The translations under genes and the position numbers were made by a program. A stretch of 64,000 nucleotides of DNA. Source: Flavobacterium cupreum. GTDB taxonomy: Bacteria; Bacteroidota; Bacteroidia; Flavobacteriales; Flavobacteriaceae. Positions 23,046 to 31,263 of the stretch are shown in pieces. Position 1 is the stretch's first letter. Each line of letters opens with the position of its first letter. The notes below the pieces were generated by a model that had not been told where the DNA came from, made no database searches, and saw only the letters and a list, made by a program, of their open reading frames with translations. The stretch lies in contig NZ_QWDM01000017.1 of NCBI RefSeq assembly GCF_003996965.1, positions 1 through 64,000 on the forward strand, given 5' to 3'.

Positions 23046-24455
23046 TTACTCCTTAGGTTTCGTCAAATAATAAACCGGAATTCCGGCCAGCATAATCAGG
23101 ACGCCCCAGCCACAAGTGGAGAATTTTGTGAATAATAATGAGATACAAATTGCACTGGCGATTATAATGTATAACATCGGTAAAAACGGATAACCGAAAG
23201 CCCTGTAAGGTCTTTCTGCATCGGGCATTTTTTTACGCAAAATAAAGATTCCGTAGATCGTAAGGATGTAAAAAATCAAAACGATGATAATAACGAAGTC
23301 TAATAAATCACCGTATTTCCCTGTCAGGCATAAAGCTGAAGCCCATATACATTGTGCCCAAAGTGCCCATGCAGGAACACTGGATTCGTTTAAAACAGCG
23401 GCTTTTTTAAAGAACAAACCATCTTTTGCCATGGTATAATAAACCCTTGCACCAGCCATAATTAATCCGTTGTTGCAGGCAAAAGTCGAAATCATAATCA
23501 TAATGGCGATAATCAGCGTTCCGATATCTCCAAAAATATAATCTGAAGCGACAACAGCTACACGATCCGATTTTGCAGTTGCAATTTCGTTAAGCGGAAT
23601 TACAGCCAGATACATCAAATTGGTCAGTACATAAATAACGGTCACGATAAAAGTTCCAAGAAACAAACTGAAACCCACGTTACGCTTTGGATTTTTAATT
23701 TCCCCGGCAATAAAAGTAACCCCATTCCAGGCGTCACTGGAGAATAAAGAACCTACCATTGCAGCTGAAATTCCGGTAATCAAAGCCGTTCCGCTAATAG
23801 GAAGCCAGGAACCGGTTTCTGTATTGTACGAACGTGTAGCCCAGGCATCTGTCCAGTTGGCATCCCAAACCGAAGCTTTTGCAGCAAGCGTTAATCCAAA
23901 AACGATTAAGCCCAGCAAGGATAAAATTTTGATAATGGTAAGAACGGTTTGTAAAATCTTTCCGTTTTTAACACCACGACTATTAATATACGTTAATAAG
24001 ACAATCGTAAAAATCGAAACAATCTGAGCCGCATTAAGTTTAAAAGCACCTAATTCAAACAGTATATTTTCATCGCTCAAAGGCTCATACAGATAGGCTG
24101 CAAACTTCGAGAATGCCACACCAACGGCAGCAATTGTTCCGGTCTGGATAACAGCAAAAAAACTCCATCCGTACAGGAATGCAATTAATTTGTTATACGC
24201 TTCTTTCAGGTACACATATTGTCCGCCGGCCTTTGGAAACATGGCACTCAATTCACCGTAACTTACAGCAGCGATAATTGTAATTAAGCCTGAGAGGAGC
24301 CAGATTAATGTCAGCCATCCGGCAGAACCTACCTGTCTGGCAATATCAGCACTTACAATAAAAATTCCCGAACCGATCATCGATCCTACCACAAGCATGG
24401 TTCCGTCTAATAATCCGAGTTCTCTTTTAAAATGTTCCTGGTTGTCTTCCTGCAT
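23046..24455 (-). CDS. APC-family amino-acid permease (LAT-like)
   Basis: A 469-residue inner-membrane transporter with about 12 hydrophobic helices. The first-helix motif GSMIGSGIFIVSADIA (near residue 20) is the substrate-binding unwound region of APC-superfamily carriers, and the next helices carry GGQYVYLKEAYNK. It most resembles the L-type amino-acid transporter group, exchanging or importing neutral amino acids; exact substrate unknown. It is monocistronic with its own terminator. Confidence 0.88.
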   Translation of the reverse strand: MQEDNQEHFKRELGLLDGTMLVVGSMIGSGIFIVSADIARQVGSAGWLTLIWLLSGLITIIAAVSYGELSAMFPKAGGQYVYLKEAYNKLIAFLYGWSFFAVIQTGTIAAVGVAFSKFAAYLYEPLSDENILFELGAFKLNAAQIVSIFTIVLLTYINSRGVKNGKILQTVLTIIKILSLLGLIVFGLTLAAKASVWDANWTDAWATRSYNTETGSWLPISGTALITGISAAMVGSLFSSDAWNGVTFIAGEIKNPKRNVGFSLFLGTFIVTVIYVLTNLMYLAVIPLNEIATAKSDRVAVVASDYIFGDIGTLIIAIMIMISTFACNNGLIMAGARVYYTMAKDGLFFKKAAVLNESSVPAWALWAQCIWASALCLTGKYGDLLDFVIIIVLIFYILTIYGIFILRKKMPDAERPYRAFGYPFLPMLYIIIASAICISLLFTKFSTCGWGVLIMLAGIPVYYLTKPKE

Positions 24456-24804
24456 TATTTTATTTTTTTGGTTGGTTAAAGATATACTTTTTTTGGAAAT
24501 TTTAAATCGTGAAATTTTAAATTCAAATTCCCATCGTTATCACGATAGATTCCAAATTCCAATAACGAGACTGATTATTGTCTTAATAATTGCCAACAAA
24601 AATTATATCCTGTATAAGAATATTTTTGGTAAATTACTTTAGATCATCCGAAAGCTTCGTAAAGCATATCATCTCTGCCTCTCTAGTTAATATCGCATAA
24701 GGAATTTTTAAATAATAATTCCTATTACGGATTTCCATAAAATGTTATTTTTTCATCTGTCTATATTTGGCGTAGCATAAAAGTATCAATCTAAATAGTT
24801 TCAA
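24456..24804. other. Intergenic region before the lipoprotein gene
   Basis: About 350 bp, AT-rich. It contains a single set of AATTCCAA words and a small palindrome ATCGTTATCACGAT (24534-24547). A plus-strand TATATTTG (24762-24769) matches the -7 consensus for the downstream lipoprotein gene; no TTG at standard spacing. No gene is credible here. Confidence 0.6.
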
Positions 24805-25155
24805 ATGAAAATTAAAACAACCTTTTTATTTATCACCTTCATTTTAATATTAATTATTACCAATTGTGGTGAAATTACAAGTCAAAAAGAAAACTCTAAT
24901 AATAAAAGAGCACTAAACGAAATCAAAAAGGAGCCCAAAATAAAACATGCCACCATAACAGATGCCAACGTTCTTTATGTAAGTGTAGAGGATGATGGAA
25001 CGATACGGAATGGATATGCAGAATATCTTTGCGAAATATTAAGAGAATATAGAGCAACAACAAAAATTGTAAAAGTTATAAAAGCTAGTTCATTGGAAAA
25101 CTTAAATAATGAGAATGGTCACGGAATTTTATTAGGTGAAGCTAATTGTGAATAA
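24805..25155 (+). CDS. Small lipoprotein, function unknown
   Basis: A 116-residue protein with a lipoprotein signal: basic start, hydrophobic stretch to residue 20 and Cys21 in IITNCGE. The mature part of about 95 residues is polar. The region DANVLYVSVEDDGTIRNGYA followed by LCEILREYRATTKIVKVI looks like a small alpha/beta domain that could bind a partner; no family recognised. It is probably anchored in a membrane facing the periplasm. It is the first of three AT-rich genes on the same strand. Confidence 0.6.
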   Translation: MKIKTTFLFITFILILIITNCGEITSQKENSNNKRALNEIKKEPKIKHATITDANVLYVSVEDDGTIRNGYAEYLCEILREYRATTKIVKVIKASSLENLNNENGHGILLGEANCE

Positions 25156-25200
25156 CAGCATATTTATTTCGTACAAAAAATCTAAAAAATATATACTATT

Positions 25201-25416
25201 ATGCCACTTATTAATTGTCCTGAATGTAGCACAAGGATGTCAGATCAAGCTAACAAATGTCCCCATTGTGCCTATCCACTTAAATCAAATACTGAAATAG
25301 CTGTTAAAAACAATGAGGGATGCTTCCTTCAAACACTAAATTTTGGCTGCATGTTTATCGTTGTCACAATTGGAATTATTTTTTTGTTTATACTCATAAT
25401 GAGTATGTTTTCTTAA
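25201..25416 (+). CDS. Zinc-ribbon membrane protein
   Basis: A 71-residue protein. Residues 6-25 carry CPEC and CPHC, four cysteines 11 residues apart typical of a zinc ribbon, followed by a polar linker and one membrane helix (about 51-69) at the C-terminus. The zinc finger would face the cytoplasm. Such zinc-ribbon-plus-helix proteins are common and uncharacterised. It lies 45 bp after the lipoprotein gene and 49 bp before the channel gene. Confidence 0.65.
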   Translation: MPLINCPECSTRMSDQANKCPHCAYPLKSNTEIAVKNNEGCFLQTLNFGCMFIVVTIGIIFLFILIMSMFS

Positions 25417-25465
25417 TCGAAAACTAATATTTATATTCTTACCAGTAAACGCAAATAAATATAAA

Positions 25466-26119
25466 ATGATAAAAAAATCTAATCCGAAAAAACTTGGTTT
25501 ATTAAATCTTATAGTTTTAATTTTATCTATGTACGTATTAAGTGCATTAGTAATTGACTCTGTTTATATTCTTCCTAAAGAAACGTCTTTATTACTTAAT
25601 TATATAGATAATGGAATATGCGGGTTTTTCTTTATTGAGTTTTTTATTCGTTTTAGAAATGCAGAAAATAAGCTAAAATTCATGCGTTGGGGTTGGATTG
25701 ATTTAATCTCCTGCATACCAATGATAGATGCACTTAGGTTTGGTCGATTATTGCGTCTTATTAGATTGCTCAGAATCATTAGAGCATTTAGAACCACAAA
25801 AAATGTAGTTGATCATATTTTTGCAAATAAAGCACAAGGCGCATTCACTTCAATATCAATAATTGCACTCCTACTTGTGATTTTCTCCGCAATTGGAATT
25901 CTTCAAGTTGAAACTGATCCAAACAGTAATATAAAAACTGCTGAAGATGCGATTTGGTGGGCTTATGTAACAATTACTACTGTGGGATATGGAGATAAAT
26001 TCCCTGTCACCACTGAAGGAAGAATCATCGCTGCTATTTTAATGACTGCCGGAGTTGGTTTATTTGGAACATTTACAGCATACATTGCTTCTTGGTTTGT
26101 TACGGAAAATAAAAATTGA
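25466..26119 (+). CDS. Voltage-gated-type potassium channel
   Basis: A 217-residue six-helix channel. S1-S3 lie at about residues 12-85. S4 is rich in regularly spaced Arg (GRLLRLIRLLRIIRAFR, about 92-108). S5 is near 125-150, the pore loop holds the selectivity filter TTVGYGD (near 171), and S6 spans about 190-212. The filter is the classical potassium signature. It should form a homotetramer in the inner membrane. It is unrelated in position to the kdp block but possibly complementary in potassium homeostasis. Confidence 0.85.
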   Translation: MIKKSNPKKLGLLNLIVLILSMYVLSALVIDSVYILPKETSLLLNYIDNGICGFFFIEFFIRFRNAENKLKFMRWGWIDLISCIPMIDALRFGRLLRLIRLLRIIRAFRTTKNVVDHIFANKAQGAFTSISIIALLLVIFSAIGILQVETDPNSNIKTAEDAIWWAYVTITTVGYGDKFPVTTEGRIIAAILMTAGVGLFGTFTAYIASWFVTENKN

Positions 26120-26544
26120 TTAAATATATCAACTTTAATCCTCACATAAGCTATTATTAAAAAAACAACCTTCGCTTTAATGTTAAACAAAAAAATATTT
26201 CCATTTTTTATACCTCACTCAAAATTCATTTTTGCCTGACCCACTTACTTCTTTAACTTAAATTTAAAACTCTCATAAAAAACAATACAACATGCTAATT
26301 ATCAATACATTGATAAGCAAAATAATTTAATAAGAAAAAATATACTATTTGTAAAAACAGGCCTTTTTTTTATTAAATTTGATACAGGTGTTCATCGGTC
26401 TTTTAAAAATAAGAAAAAAAACAGTAACATTTTTTTACTTTTTATCTTACAAAATAGCATTCCCCGAGCTAATTTTAGAGAAAGATACGTTCATATCTGG
26501 CAGTTTATGAGCAGAAAACATTACTAACCTACAAATCTAAAATT
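26120..26544. other. AT-rich intergenic region before the kinase pair
   Basis: About 425 bp, very AT-rich with A- and T-runs. No repeat family, RNA gene or ORF stands out. It presumably contains the promoter of the kinase/receiver pair; GAGCTAATTTTAG near 26468 is only a poor match to the -7 box. Confidence 0.5.
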
Positions 26545-27969
26545 ATGTCGAGGAGTCCGTTTTTTAGAAACATACGTTTTCCAAATGTCTTCATCCTTCT
26601 GCTAGTTGTATTTATTTCCTGCGCCTTGCTGATTTGTATTAACTTTTTTACCATCAAAATATTATCCGCCAACACAGCTTATATAAATGGGGAATCACAT
26701 TATTCAAAAGGTCAAAAAGATGCTTCAAGACATCTCATTACCTATCTCTATACCCGCGAACCGGAACAATGGAAATTATATAATGAAGAATTAAAAGTAC
26801 CGCAGGGAGACGGCATTGCCCGGCAGACACTCCTCAAAGCGGGAGATAATGAGGTTGCCCGAAGAGGATTTTTAACAGGCAGGAATCACAAAGAAGACAT
26901 TAACGATCTCGTTTGGTTATTTGTTAACTTTAAAGAGGTTCCTTTTTTGGCAAAAGCCATTCATGAATGGGAACAGGGTGATAAATTAATTAATGAATTA
27001 TTTATAACAGGAACGCATATCAATGCAAAAATCAAACGTAATATTTTAACAACTTATGATCAGCAAAATTATTTAAGAAAAATAAGCCATATAAGTGATA
27101 AACTTACCATAAACGAACGCAACTTCTCTAACACACTTGGAGAAGGAACAAGAAAAATAAAAACGCTCTTAACGATCACAAACATCTTTTTTATTCTGAT
27201 TATCATTTGCAGTGTCAGTTGGTATTATTCGATAATGGTAAAAAGACTGCTTACGTCTAAAAAAGAAATTGAAGTGAAAAATGAAAATCTGCTATTGGCA
27301 AATCATGAGCTGGATCGCTTTGTGTACAGCGCATCGCATGATTTGAGATCTCCAATAACCTCGTTGCAGGGACTTATTGAGATTACGCAGTTAGAAGATA
27401 ATGTTGAGCAGATTAGGGATTATCTGACGCTGATGCACCAAAGCCTGGTCAGACAGGATCAGTTTATTAGCGATATTATTGATTACTCAAAAAATAAACG
27501 CAAACAAATAATTATTGAACCGGTAAGTCTTCGTGAGTTATTTGATGAGGCAATTTCCCAATTAATACACATCGAAAATGCCAGTCGAATCGAAATTAAA
27601 AAAGAAATACTGATCGACCAGATTCAAAGCGATAATTTACGCTTAAAAATTATCATTTCGAATTTACTGTCAAACGCCATAAAATATGCCGACAATAGTA
27701 AAAAGGAAATGTTTATCTCGATTAAAACCTATTTTTCAGATGGCTCTAATAAAATCGAAATAGCAGATAACGGGATCGGAATTAAAGAGGAATTCAAGGA
27801 ACACATTTTTGAGATGTACTTTGGAACCAACAAAAATAAAGGCTCCGGATTAGGTCTTTATATTGTAAAAGAAGCAGTTGAAAACATAAGGGGAAATATT
27901 CATGTCTCCTCAGAAAATAGTGTTGGAAGTAAATTTATTGTAACGATACCAAACTCAAATGGAACATAA
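26545..27969 (+). CDS. Membrane sensor histidine kinase
   Basis: A 474-residue kinase with TM1 (about residues 14-38), an extracytoplasmic domain of about 165 residues that looks helical (CHASE3-like by arrangement, low confidence), TM2 (about 207-229), a short coiled linker, HisKA with H265 in SASHDLRSP, and an HATPase domain (ADNGIGIKEEF, GSGLGLYIVKEA). There is no HAMP or PAS. The stop overlaps the start of the following receiver gene by 11 bp, so the two are translationally coupled and probably partners. The ligand is unknown. Confidence 0.85.
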   Translation: MSRSPFFRNIRFPNVFILLLVVFISCALLICINFFTIKILSANTAYINGESHYSKGQKDASRHLITYLYTREPEQWKLYNEELKVPQGDGIARQTLLKAGDNEVARRGFLTGRNHKEDINDLVWLFVNFKEVPFLAKAIHEWEQGDKLINELFITGTHINAKIKRNILTTYDQQNYLRKISHISDKLTINERNFSNTLGEGTRKIKTLLTITNIFFILIIICSVSWYYSIMVKRLLTSKKEIEVKNENLLLANHELDRFVYSASHDLRSPITSLQGLIEITQLEDNVEQIRDYLTLMHQSLVRQDQFISDIIDYSKNKRKQIIIEPVSLRELFDEAISQLIHIENASRIEIKKEILIDQIQSDNLRLKIIISNLLSNAIKYADNSKKEMFISIKTYFSDGSNKIEIADNGIGIKEEFKEHIFEMYFGTNKNKGSGLGLYIVKEAVENIRGNIHVSSENSVGSKFIVTIPNSNGT

Positions 27970-28360
27970 ACCAGTCTTTTTGTTAATCGAAGATAATCTT
28001 ATCGATCAGCTTGTTATTACGCAATTACTGAAAAAGGTTCTTGATGTGACAGAAACGGAAGTGAATGTTGCAAATAATGGACTGGAAGCCCTACAGTGGC
28101 TTTCTGCTCATCAGGACCTGCATCAATTGATTATTCTATTAGATATTCAGATGCCGGTAATGAATGGTTTTGAATTTTTGAATGCTTACGACAAATTAGG
28201 CCTTGAATTTAAAAAAGCAATTCAAATTTATGTCCTCTCCTCTACTTTAGATCAGGACGACATAAAAAAGATAAATGAAAACAATTATGTAACAGGTTTT
28301 TTAAATAAACCACTGCCTGCTGAAGAGTTAAAAAAAACAATTCATCGTCTCAACACATGA
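27959..28360 (+). CDS. Single-domain response regulator
   Basis: A 133-residue receiver-only protein: acidic pocket IEDN near residue 11, phospho-acceptor Asp in LLDIQMPVMNGFEF (near 62), switch Ser in YVLSSTLD, conserved Lys in NKPL. There is no output domain, so it acts by protein contact or as a phosphate relay or sink. It overlaps the kinase gene by 11 bp in another frame. The Rcp1-like receiver family is often paired with such kinases. Confidence 0.88.
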   Translation: MEHKPVFLLIEDNLIDQLVITQLLKKVLDVTETEVNVANNGLEALQWLSAHQDLHQLIILLDIQMPVMNGFEFLNAYDKLGLEFKKAIQIYVLSSTLDQDDIKKINENNYVTGFLNKPLPAEELKKTIHRLNT

Positions 28361-28367
28361 CTTTAAA

Positions 28368-29498
28368 TTATTGCAAAACACGATTTACCTGCGAAAAATT
28401 CCTTCCGTAATACGCTTCTTTAGTGGAAGAAATCATAACTCCGCCATGCGTTGAAGAATGAACAAATTTGATTTCTCCGTCGGCTACTTCCACAACCATA
28501 CCGACATGATTAATATGACGTCTTCCATTTGTCTTAAAGAAAATCAAATCCCCTTTCTGCGCTTCATTGGCACTAACTTTCATTCCAATTCGCGATTGTT
28601 CAATGGAACTTCTTGGCAGCCTTATATCAAAATTATTAAAGGTACAAATCATTAATCCGGAACAGTCAAAGCCAGCTTTAGTAGTGCCGCCTGACCTGTA
28701 TCTTGTACCAATATTTCCGGTGGCGCTTTCAATCAGCCGATCAATTAAATCAGAACTGTTTTCTACCCTGATAACGGTTGAGGAATCTTTTACAACAATA
28801 TTCTCAGCGGCTACCTCAGGGCTCGAAACCGGATCTTTTATTTGAGAATTTTGACTTAAAGCCTGTAAGGAATCGGCTTTTTCTTTAGAAGTACGTATGG
28901 TCAGAACATAACCAACGTTTAATTTTTTCTTTATGGCAGGATTTTGTTTTTCTAATTCTGCCACAGATATTCCGAATTCCTTCGCAATGGCATATTTGGT
29001 TTCTTTAGGCTGTACTTCCCTTGATACTTCAACATCCGTGGGTGCACTGCTGGTTTCAGCTGGTTTTTCTGTCTCTGCAATTGCATTTGACGGAATAGTA
29101 ATCTGCTGCCCTATTTTCAAACCCTCGGTTTCTAAAAGCGGATTTGCCTTTTTTAAGTCTTCTACCGAAACATTATATTTTTTTGAAATTCCCCAAAGTG
29201 TCTCTTTGGCTAAAACTTCATGCGATCCGGGAGTTGCAGGCGGAGCCGAATTCGAAACAATAACTGCAGTTTTTGCAGTAACCGCTTTATTCTTATTCGG
29301 GATTAGTAAAACCGAATTTAGTTTTAGAATTTTCGGGGCATCCGGATTTGCTTCTGCAATATCTTTTGTTTTTACACCGTATTTTTTAGCAAGCACACTC
29401 ATGTTATCTCCTTTTGAGATCTTATGTCTGATGTATTTATCCTGTGAAAAAACACTCAGACTAAAAAATAGGAATAGTACAGTAAATCTAAAAATCAT
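28368..29498 (-). CDS. LysM and NlpC/P60 cell-wall hydrolase
   Basis: A 376-residue secreted protein: signal peptide 1-19, three LysM modules (about residues 22-66, 92-136, 158-202) that bind peptidoglycan, a low-complexity linker and a C-terminal NlpC/P60 endopeptidase (about 255-376). The catalytic triad C279 (GFDCSGL), H331 (INHVGM) and H347 (KFVHSS) is complete. It probably cleaves D-Glu-diaminopimelate peptide bonds during wall growth. It is convergent with the receiver gene, with only 7 bp between stops and no visible terminator. Confidence 0.88.
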   Translation of the reverse strand: MIFRFTVLFLFFSLSVFSQDKYIRHKISKGDNMSVLAKKYGVKTKDIAEANPDAPKILKLNSVLLIPNKNKAVTAKTAVIVSNSAPPATPGSHEVLAKETLWGISKKYNVSVEDLKKANPLLETEGLKIGQQITIPSNAIAETEKPAETSSAPTDVEVSREVQPKETKYAIAKEFGISVAELEKQNPAIKKKLNVGYVLTIRTSKEKADSLQALSQNSQIKDPVSSPEVAAENIVVKDSSTVIRVENSSDLIDRLIESATGNIGTRYRSGGTTKAGFDCSGLMICTFNNFDIRLPRSSIEQSRIGMKVSANEAQKGDLIFFKTNGRRHINHVGMVVEVADGEIKFVHSSTHGGVMISSTKEAYYGRNFSQVNRVLQ

Positions 29499-29728
29499 TA
29501 TTGGGGCTTTTTTTATTCTAAGTCTTGTGTTTCAGTTAGGTTAAAACACAATTCTTTTTACTCATAAAGCGAATTTAACTTTTTTAAGTAAAAGACACAC
29601 GTTTTTTAACAACTAATTTATTTCAGGGTAATAAGCACGGCATAGAAATTGCGCCACGACTTTGAAAAATATCTGTTTTATACAAGAGGAATTTACCAGA
29701 CCAAAACCAACCTAAATTTGAAACCAGC

Positions 29729-31110
29729 GTGAAAAAACTACTCCTGATTTTAGCTCTAAGTCCTTTATTATCAATTGCGCAGCATATAAAAGGTACTGTA
29801 GTTGCTAAGAAAAACAATTTGCCTGTCGAAAACACTAATGTATTTTCACTTTCAGGCAAAACCGGAACAGTAACCGATGAAAATGGAACATTCTCTTTAA
29901 AAGTTCGCCCTCAATTTAAAGAAGATGAAATATTAGAATTCTCCCATATTGGATTTACCAGTTTAAAAATAACCTTAGGAGATTTAAAAAAAATGAACTT
30001 CAAAGTTGTGCTTTCGGAAGAAACAGAGAACTTATCCGGGCTAACGATTAAAGCGAATCATGATTTAAAACTAAAATCAAAATTGAGTTTTACTACATTA
30101 GCTCCTTTAAAATACCCTCTTTTCTCCTTTGGATCATTTTTAAAGGATGGCAAAATTTATGTTATCGGAGGAGATGGGTCCCGCGAATCGGATGCATGGA
30201 AAAAAGTTACCAGAGAAAAAGCTGATCCTACCTTAAAAGATCTTCAGGATGAACTTCGGCAAAATTCTACGTTTTTATTTTATAAGGGCGATTTTTCTAC
30301 TTATGATATACAGTCGGACAGCTGGGAAACTTTACCAATAAAATTCACAAAAAGAGCCTATCACAATATTCATTTATACGAGGGTTCGATTTATGTATTG
30401 GGTGGAAAAAGAATATCTGTAAATGGAAAATTTGAGTATTTACAAGATCAAATTGAAGTTTTAGACTTAAATAACAAAACCATTAAGATCGATAATACAA
30501 ATCCGCATCAGGCTGTTAATTTTGGTTCTTTTACTTATAAGGACAATATTATCGTGATGGGAGGTTCTGTAAAAACAACCGAAAACGGCAAAAAGAATTT
30601 TACAAATAAGGTTCATTTGTACAACATTACTTCAGGATACTGGTATGAACTCAATACTATGCCAACAGCAAAAGAAACTACAGGAATTCTGGTAAATGAT
30701 AAAATCTATCTCATTGGAGGAGATGACGGAAACCTGTATCTAAAATCGAAACTTATAATTTAATCACACAAAAATGGGAAATTGAAGGCGAACTGCTTTC
30801 AGGGTTAGAAAGACCGGCCATTACGTATCACGACAATATCATTTACTTTTTTGAGGATCTGAAGATGTTTGTTTATGATTTGAAAACAAAACAACTAAAA
30901 GAATATGAAATTGAATTGCCACTGAAATATTCGGCGATGTATTATTACAATACTAAATTGTATATTTTGGGAGGGCGTGCTGACAAAAACTATTCTAAAA
31001 TCCCTTCTTCAAAGGTAGTTAGCATTGATATAAATGAATTTGAACTTACAAAACCTGTAAAATCCACAATTTTATCTCACGAAGTAAATCCGGTAAAGAA
31101 TATTGAATAG
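29729..31110 (+). pseudogene. Kelch-repeat protein gene with a frameshift
   Basis: The first part (29729-30763, GTG start) encodes a signal peptide (1-18), a carboxypeptidase-regulatory-like beta-sandwich (about 19-105) and several kelch blades marked by YVIGGDG, YVLGGKR, IVMGGSV and YLIGGDD. It stops at 30761-30763. The other frame continues the protein as SKIETYNLITQKWEIEG from about 30740 to the stop at 31110, with a further YILGGR blade. A single-base change between about 30735 and 30750 would restore one reading frame of about 460 codons. The remainder is not decayed, so the shift is recent, a sequencing error or, less likely, programmed. The -7-like TAAATTTG at 29713-29720 lies just before the start. 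Confidence 0.75.
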
Positions 31111-31210
31111 TTTAAAAAAAGATAGCTTTTTAAATTCCAATATTTTAAAATTCCAAATTCCAATATCGGTGGATGTATTGGAATTTAGGATTCAAATTAC
31201 ATAATAGCAA

Positions 31211-31244
31211 AAAAAAAACGCTCTGCAAGGACAGAGCGTTTTTT
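31211..31244 (-). terminator. Terminator of the acnA gene
   Basis: AAAACGCTCTG and CAGAGCGTTTT form an 11-bp stem with a 6-nt loop, with A- and T-runs on either side. It can serve the minus-strand aconitase gene and the plus-strand kelch gene. Confidence 0.85.
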
Positions 31245-31263
31245 GATATACTGAACTTATAGA

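Noticed and set aside
24397..24642. 81-residue ORF upstream of the lipoprotein gene
   Set aside because: It begins inside the permease gene on the opposite strand and ends in repeat-rich spacer; no domain or conserved pattern.
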